In this document: positions 4,730 to 10,100 of the stretch, in pieces
Layout: each line of letters begins with the position of its first letter
Position numbering within the stretch: the first letter of the stretch is position 1
Assembly: GCA_035295665.1 (NCBI GenBank)
Contig: DATGIQ010000648.1
Coordinates: forward strand, 1 to 12,092
Source: DATGIQ01 sp035295665
GTDB taxonomy: Bacteria > Planctomycetota > Planctomycetia > Gemmatales > Gemmataceae
Length of the DNA: 12,092 nt
Direction: 5' to 3'
Position numbers and translations under genes: made by a program
Notes under the pieces: generated by a model
Told to the model about the DNA's origin: nothing
What the model saw: only the letters and a program-made list of their open reading frames with translations
The model's database searches: none

Positions 4730-5623
4730 ATTACCACACCACTCGTTTCGAACGTCGGGCGCAGCGCTGGCTGGCCTCGGCTCAATTGGCCCCATATCCT
4801 CTGGTGGAGTTTCATTCAGGCGGGGGTCGTGTTAGCCCCCTTCGCTTTCTGCTGGTCGGCACTGGTGGTCTGCCTGGCTCTTTACCTGGCTGCCGGGTTC
4901 GGCGTGACCATGGGTTACCATCGGCTGCTCACCCACCGGAGTTTCCACACGCCCAAGCTCGTGGAATATATCCTGGCCGTTCTTGGTTCTCTCGCCAACC
5001 AGGGGGGGCCTTTGCAATGGGTCGCAGTTCACCGCGTTCATCATCAGCACAGCGACGCGGAGGGGGATCCGCACAGCCCCCGCGACGGCGTCTGGTGGGC
5101 GCATTTGTTATGGTGGATGCCCCATGTCCCGGCCCTTGACGAGTCCGCCTCCTACGAGCGTTACGTCGTGGACTTGTCCAAGGACCCGGTGCACCGCTTC
5201 CTGCAACGCTACCACATCCTTTTGCCCCTGGCGCTCGCGGGGCTACTCTTCGCCGTGGGCGAGGTCTGGGGTGGCGTGGGGCTGTCCTGGCTCGTGTGGG
5301 GGATTTTTGTCCGCACGGCGCTCCTGTATCATGCGACCTGGCTGGTCAACAGCGCCACCCACCTGTGGGGGTACCGAAGCCATCCGACCCGGGATCACTC
5401 CACGAATCTCTGGTGGGTCGCCTTGCTCACCTTGGGCGAAGGATGGCACAACAATCACCATGCCTTTCCGCGCTCAGCCCGGCACGGCTTACGGTGGTGG
5501 GAAATCGATGTCACTTACCTACTCATCCGTTTGCTGGGCTGGGTGGGTCTCGCCAAGCAGATCCATGTCCCGGGCAAGATCCTGCATCGACAAACCGCCG
5601 CTGGAGCAACCCAAGCCACTTAG
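4730..5623 (+). CDS. Acyl-lipid/acyl-CoA delta-9-type fatty acid desaturase
   Basis: This membrane di-iron desaturase is 297 residues if initiated at AUU 4730. The three histidine boxes are present: GYHRLLTH (His64 and His69), HRVHH (101-105) and HNNHH (240-244). Hydrophobic spans at about 33-57, 78-92 and 160-200 fit the usual four-helix membrane domain. It introduces a double bond, probably at carbon 9, in fatty acyl chains and so controls membrane fluidity. The first ATG/GTG/TTG in frame is GTG 4829, but the 33 codons before it encode conserved-looking sequence (WPRLNWPHILWWSFIQAG), and GAGGAG (4718-4723) sits 6 bases before ATT 4730, where ITTPLVSN would read as MTTPLVSN. If GTG 4829 is used, the protein is 264 residues. 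Confidence 0.88.
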   Translation: MTTPLVSNVGRSAGWPRLNWPHILWWSFIQAGVVLAPFAFCWSALVVCLALYLAAGFGVTMGYHRLLTHRSFHTPKLVEYILAVLGSLANQGGPLQWVAVHRVHHQHSDAEGDPHSPRDGVWWAHLLWWMPHVPALDESASYERYVVDLSKDPVHRFLQRYHILLPLALAGLLFAVGEVWGGVGLSWLVWGIFVRTALLYHATWLVNSATHLWGYRSHPTRDHSTNLWWVALLTLGEGWHNNHHAFPRSARHGLRWWEIDVTYLLIRLLGWVGLAKQIHVPGKILHRQTAAGATQAT

Positions 5624-5706
5624 CTCAGCGGCGCCGGCCGCCACCGCGCGCCGCCACTGCGGCCACGATTGGAGCCGAAGCCGCCGCGGCCTCCTTCCGG
5701 CATGTG
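5620..5706 (-). pseudogene. Possible remnant of a second RRM-protein tail
   Basis: Read on the minus strand, a frame that ends at TAA (5620-5622, overlapping the desaturase stop on the other strand) encodes PEGGRGGFGSNRGRSGG. This resembles the tail of the RRM protein at 3569-3895 (PEGARSGSGGRGGFTRGG). Upstream in the same frame there is no RRM core, so if it derives from such a gene only the tail remains. Gly/Arg-rich strings arise easily in GC-rich DNA, so this is weak. Confidence 0.25.
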
Positions 5707-5977
5707 GTTTGGTCTCTTGGCGATGCGGTACCAAACAGACTGCAGGAGGGAGATTCTCCCTTGCGAACTTGCTGATCGGTCGGTTCCTGGTTACGGCCCC
5801 CCCGAGTGCGGCTCCTGGGGCGGCGCGGGAGCGAAAATGGAATCTCTAAGTAGGTTGGCCATCGGTTATTTCCTTGGAGGAATCGATTGCATACTGTCGT
5901 AGGGCGGGGGGCCACCCTCAATCGACAGGAATCGGTCCAAGACTTCGACTTGCCTTTACTTCCCATCTATCCATGGT
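5624..5977. other. Gene-free stretch after the desaturase
   Basis: This is 354 bases between convergent genes (the desaturase on plus and the 62-residue gene on minus). Frames present lack family features. Besides the possible RRM-tail remnant, GTTTGGT (5707-5713) pairs with ACCAAAC (5730-5736) around a 16-base loop, and GGGAGATTCTCCC lies near 5750. Neither has a following T tract, so no terminator can be assigned for either gene. Confidence 0.5.
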
Positions 5978-6166
5978 TCACCACGTTGCTTTTCGTTTCT
6001 GGAGTTCGTGGGCGATGCGTTGGACGACTTTCCCGTTCCTGATGCGCTCCAGTGGCGACTTGGACTTGTGGAAGACCTCAGTCGCTAGGTCGTACATGTG
6101 CAGCAGCGAATTGGTGTCGGCCCCGCGAATGTTCCAGCGATTCAAAGCAAGAAAATCGATGCTCAT
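5978..6166 (-). CDS. 62-residue protein of unknown function (paralogue of 2381-2569)
   Basis: On the minus strand, ATG 6166 opens a 62-residue frame with the core NIRGADTNSLLHMYDLATEV and a VVQRIAHELQKRKATW end. It matches the plus-strand protein at 2381-2569 over its full length: same number of residues, about 31 identities without gaps, and the same NIRGAD, MYD, VQRIA and ELQKR blocks. Such conservation across two copies indicates a selected protein. This copy is alone, without the partner gene that overlaps the other copy. Its Shine-Dalgarno is weak (AAAAGG about 12 bases upstream). A longer in-frame start near 6367 exists, but the extra residues have no match in the paralogue and cover a tRNA-like relic. 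Confidence 0.75.
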   Translation of the reverse strand: MSIDFLALNRWNIRGADTNSLLHMYDLATEVFHKSKSPLERIRNGKVVQRIAHELQKRKATW

Positions 6167-6618
6167 GTTCTTGGCTGCCTTTTTGCGACCGAGTGGAAAT
6201 GGGCCGTGGTGAAGCGAATCGGTGATCCAAGCCGCAGCTTCGCCAGACTGGTCAAGGTTGGCTTCACGGCCAACGCACCACAGAATCGAGTTCGGCTGTT
6301 CCTGGGAAAGCTGTCCCGGCCCGGAGCCACGTCGATTTGAAGCATCGGCAGCAGCGAGCGATGGCACTCGGGGCCATTGCTCTACCCAATCGGGCCACCC
6401 GTCACCTTCCTGTGGGAGGAGCAGGGCTACCCTCGGTGCCTATTCGCGGATCGGCGGAACACTTTCATGAACTTGCGCTTGAGGCATGCCAACAAGGTCT
6501 GGCAACTCACACTGTCACTGGCCCACGCTCTGCATTCCGAGCGGTAAGCGCGGGGTGTCTTGTGTGGTTTTTTGGCTCATTCTGTGACAGGCAGAAGACG
6601 TGATTCGTCGTAACTCAT
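6167..6618. other. Gene-free stretch with tRNA-like relic
   Basis: There is no convincing protein gene. The region should contain the promoter of the minus-strand 62-residue gene. It includes a degenerate tRNA-like segment (6361-6404, minus) and is bounded on the right by a tRNA 3' half. The frames crossing it on both strands show no recognisable motif. Confidence 0.5.
6361..6404 (-). pseudogene. Degenerate tRNA 5'-half-like relic
   Basis: On the minus strand the segment GATTGGGTAGAGCAATGGCC resembles a tRNA D arm (loop with GG, then TAGAGC) followed by one base and ATGGC. ATGGC is the exact complement of GCCAT, the 3' anticodon-stem strand in the tRNA-Arg fragment at 6619-6663, and GCCAT also follows here after a 7-base loop. 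The acceptor and T arms are not recognisable, the D stem has a mismatch, and position 33 is C rather than T. It is at best a decayed tRNA copy. Confidence 0.35.
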
Positions 6619-6663
6619 TACGCCTGGAGGGATTCGAACCCCCAACCTATGGCTCCGTAGGCC
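6619..6663 (-). tRNA. 3' half of a tRNA-Arg(ACG), truncated; putative attachment-site scar
   Basis: Read on the minus strand this segment has exact tRNA geometry from the anticodon arm to the 3' end. It has anticodon loop CTACGGA (anticodon ACG), 3' stem strand GCCAT, variable loop AGGTT, T stem GGGGG, loop TTCGAAT, stem CCCTC, then acceptor strand CAGGCGT and discriminator A. No CCA is encoded. The 5' half is missing: no ACGCCTG and no D arm lie at the proper distance upstream on that strand, where instead an inverted repeat CCGCTA-GAT-TAGCGG (6662-6676) begins. Integrases that target tRNA genes leave exactly such 3' halves, so this is probably an attL/attR-type scar and not a functional tRNA. 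Confidence 0.65.
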
Positions 6664-7183
6664 GCTAGATTAGCGGGAAACGGGGGAGTCGGAAGTCGTT
6701 GTCACACAACTATTTAGGCCGCCAAGAGCGGCACGTCCGGCCACTTTCGGTTTTCCATATTTTACGCGGATTTCCATTGTTTTCCAACGGATTCTGCGAC
6801 AACTCCCCCTTGCCGGGTCCGCTATGCACTGCCGTCTGCCCACATCGCACTGAACCTAACCGGGTCGGTCCTGCACACAAATCTCCGTTCCGGATGAAGG
6901 GCTTGGTCAAGATTTGGGCATATTCCTTACGGAGGATCTGGCTCGCCCTTTCTATTGGCTGCGACCCTCGCCGCACGACTCGGTTTTGGTTCAAGGTGCG
7001 GCCGCTGTCGAGGCTTTGAATGCGAAACTCCCCGTACCATCTTAAAGAATTCGTTCGTGGGTATAGCTAGCAAACAATTTGGGGCTGGGTGCTCGCCACT
7101 TTTGGTACACAGGCCAACGCCTCGGTGTGGGGCTCCCTGTTGTCCGACAGACCGTCCCCAAATTCTCTCAGAGGATTGACGCA
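6664..7183. other. Upstream region of the giant surface-protein gene
   Basis: This is 520 bases without a supportable gene. It begins with the inverted repeat adjoining the tRNA fragment (6662-6676). The rest is lower in GC (for example 6750-6800) and contains no recognisable integrase fragment. It must contain the promoter of the gene at 7184; I cannot place it with confidence. GAGGA at 7171-7175 is the Shine-Dalgarno of that gene, 8 bases before its ATG. Confidence 0.5.
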
Positions 7184-10100
7184 ATGTTTTTCAGACAGTT
7201 CCGTAACACTGCGAGGACAAAATCGAACGCTACATGGTCTGGAGGGCGCCCGGCACGCAGAAGCCACTTCTTCCGACCTTTGTTGGAAACGCTCGAGGAT
7301 CGGACACTTCTGTCGATTGTGAGCTGGATTGGCGGTTCTGGAGACTGGAACGACACGACCCACTGGAGCACCGGCTCTCTGCCGGGTGCCACGGATGATG
7401 TGCAGATCAATGTGAGCGGCATCACCGTTACCCATTCTGCCGGGGCCGGAACCGGCCACACGGTACAAAGTCTCACTACCTCGACGTTCGCACCTACCTT
7501 TGTCCTATCCGGCGGCACTCTCACGGTTGCAGGTTCGGTCCAGATTGGTAACGCTTTCACCCTCTCGGGCGGAACACTAACCAGCGCGACCGTATCGACC
7601 GGAACGACGCTGCAGGGGTTGTCGGGCACTTTAACGGGCGTAACGGTCAACGGCCCGTTCGATATGACAGGAGCGGGTGCCAGCGTGAATGTGACCAACG
7701 GGTTGACGCTCAATGGGACGCTGAGTCTGGGAAGCGCCAGCGGCAGCGCCTATGGGCTTCTAAACTTCCAGGGCGGTCAGAGCCTGAGTGGAACGGGCAG
7801 CATCGTCTTTGGTGGTAACAGCTCCAACACCGTGTCCGCTAACAGCGGCACCTTGAGTATCGGCCCTGGCTTTACCTTGCATGGCGCCAACGGCACTGTC
7901 AGCGGCACCTTCGCCAACCAAGGGACGATCCAGGCCGACGTCGCTGGCGGGGCAATCTCCCTGAGCAACGGTACCAACTGGTCGAATGGCGGCACGATCC
8001 AGACGACGCCGGGCGGCGGCCTCGTGCTCCTGGGGGGCAGCTTCACTACGGCCGGGCTTTTTGCCGGGACGGGGGCTGCCGTTACAGCTGGCGCGGGAGC
8101 CGGCACCATCCGGCTGGCCGGCACCTTGACCAACACCGGCAGCACGCTGACCTTGGACGCCAATACGACCGGTTCTTGGGACTGGCAGACCGGTAGCATC
8201 ATCGGCGGCACACTTGCGACCGCCAATGGTGCCGCGCTCATCGTAACCAACGGGGGGACACTCAACGGCGTAACACTCGCCGGCACGCTCGATATGACGC
8301 AACTCGCCGGTAGTAGCGTAAATGTGACCAACGGGTTGACGCTCAACACGACCCTGAACATCGGCAACTCGAGCGGGACCACCTATAGCCAACTGAACTT
8401 TCTCGGGACGCAGACCCTGGGCGGAAGTGGCAGCATTGTTTTTGGCGGCAATGGCAACAACGTAGTGTCGATCAACGGTGGGAACACCTTGACGATCGGT
8501 AACGGCATCCTCGTTCACGGAACCAACGGGGCCATCAGTGGCACGTTTGCCAACCAAGGCACGATCCAGGCCGATGTGGCTGGCGGAACGATTGCCTTGG
8601 TCAACGGCACCAACTGGACGAACACCGGAATGCTGCAGGCAGTGAACGGCGCTACGCTCCAGCTTGGAGGACACTTTGCGACCGCCGGACTCGGGTCGAT
8701 CAGCACCCACGGCGCCAGTGGTGTGTTCGGTACTGTAAATCTCACGGGCACCTTGACCAATACTGGGAATGCCCTCTTGCTCAATGCGGCAACCGGATCC
8801 TGGAACATGGTGTCCGGTAGCCAGATCATCGGTGGCGCTCTCAACACGGCGAACGGGGCCGAACTGATCGGTAGAGCAGGGACTCTGAACGGCGTGACGA
8901 TCAATGGCACCCTTGATATGTCCCTCGATGTCAATAGCAGCTTGGCCGTCCTCAACGGTCTTACCCTCAATAGCACCCTAGACCTGGGTGATAGCTTGGG
9001 GATTGGGCATGCATCGCTCGTTTTCTTTGGCGGCAATCAAACCCTGAGCGGCACTGGGACGATTGTCTTCGGAGGCGACACAAACGGTGGCAACGCGTTG
9101 ACCATGTTGGGGAGCGGGACACTAACCGTAGGGCCGGGCATAACGATCCGGGGCAAGGACGGCACCCTCAGTGGCACGTTTGCCAACCAGGGCACGATCC
9201 AGGCCGATGTGGCCGGCGGAACGATTGCCTTGGTCAACGGCACCAACTGGACGAACACCGGAGTCATCCAGGCGCTCAATAGCGGCACGGTGCAATTGGG
9301 TGGAAGCTTCACAACAGCCGGTCTGGGTTCAGTCAGGAACAATGGAGGAACCATCAGGCTCGTGGGTACGCTGACCAATTCAGGCAGCACGCTCCTGTTG
9401 AATGCCAGCAGCGGCTCCTGGACCATGTCGGGCACGATTATCGGCGGTGCGCTCCATACCGCGGACGGAGCCGCCCTGATCGTCCAGTCGGGCACTCTCA
9501 ATGGCATGACGGTCAATGGTACGCTGGACATGGCCTCGCTCGGAGGATACCTGACGATTGTCAATGGCTTGACGCTCAACAGCCTCCTGAACCTGGGCAA
9601 CAGCAGCGGGACCACCTATAGCTCCATTACGTTCCAGGGCAGTCAGACTCTAGGCGGCAACGGCGCCGTGGTTTTCGGCGGCAACAGCAACATGAATAAC
9701 ACCCTGGTCGTGTCAGGCGGCATTCTGACGGTGGGGCCGAGTGTGACCATTCATGGCATCGACGGAACCATCAACGGCACCTTCGTCAATCAGGGCACCA
9801 TCCAAGCCGACGGAGCCGGTGGGTTGATCTCATTGGTCAACGGAAACAACTGGACCAACACCGGCACCCTGCAGGCGCTCAACGGCGGCACCCTCAGCGC
9901 TCAAGGCACCAGCAGCAACTTCTCAGCAGCTGGCACCCTGACCGGCGGCACCTGGCGCGTTTTCGCAAATAGCACCATGCGGGTCCTCAGTCCTGGTATT
10001 GTCACGAACGCCGCAAGCGTCCTTCTGGACGGGTCGAACTCGAATTTCTACCGTGACAACTCGAACACGGACGCCCTGAGCAATTTCTCAACTAACAGCG

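Larger units (their letters stand above)
7625..9958 (+). repeat. Four tandem coding repeats of about 600-640 bp
   Basis: The same motif order recurs four times in the giant gene. Anchored on the SGTF codons the copies sit at 7901, 8537, 9170 and 9773 (spacing 636, 633 and 603 bases). Copies 2 and 3 are nearly identical in places, which indicates recent duplication or gene conversion, while copy 4 is shorter and more diverged. All indels keep the frame. Confidence 0.85.

Noticed and set aside
4983..5849. A 288-residue plus-strand frame overlapping the desaturase
   Set aside because: The desaturase frame has all three histidine boxes; this other frame is Arg/Ser/Pro-rich out-of-frame translation.
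5874..6212. Plus-strand 112-residue frame opposite the second 62-residue gene
   Set aside because: The minus strand carries the paralogue with about 50 percent identity; the plus frame is its shadow.
6337..6603. Plus-strand 88-residue frame between the tRNA-like segments
   Set aside because: No motif, poor start context and overlap with the tRNA-like relic; most likely chance.
6710..6994. Minus-strand 94-residue frame, considered as an integrase remnant next to the tRNA fragment
   Set aside because: No tyrosine-recombinase catalytic pattern (R, HxxR, Y) can be seen in it.
7760..9615. Long minus-strand frames (up to 316 residues) antisense to the repeat region
   Set aside because: They are shadows of the repeated, GC-rich plus-strand gene; their translations are low-complexity Val/Pro/Ala or charged strings with no family motif, and they follow the repeat period.
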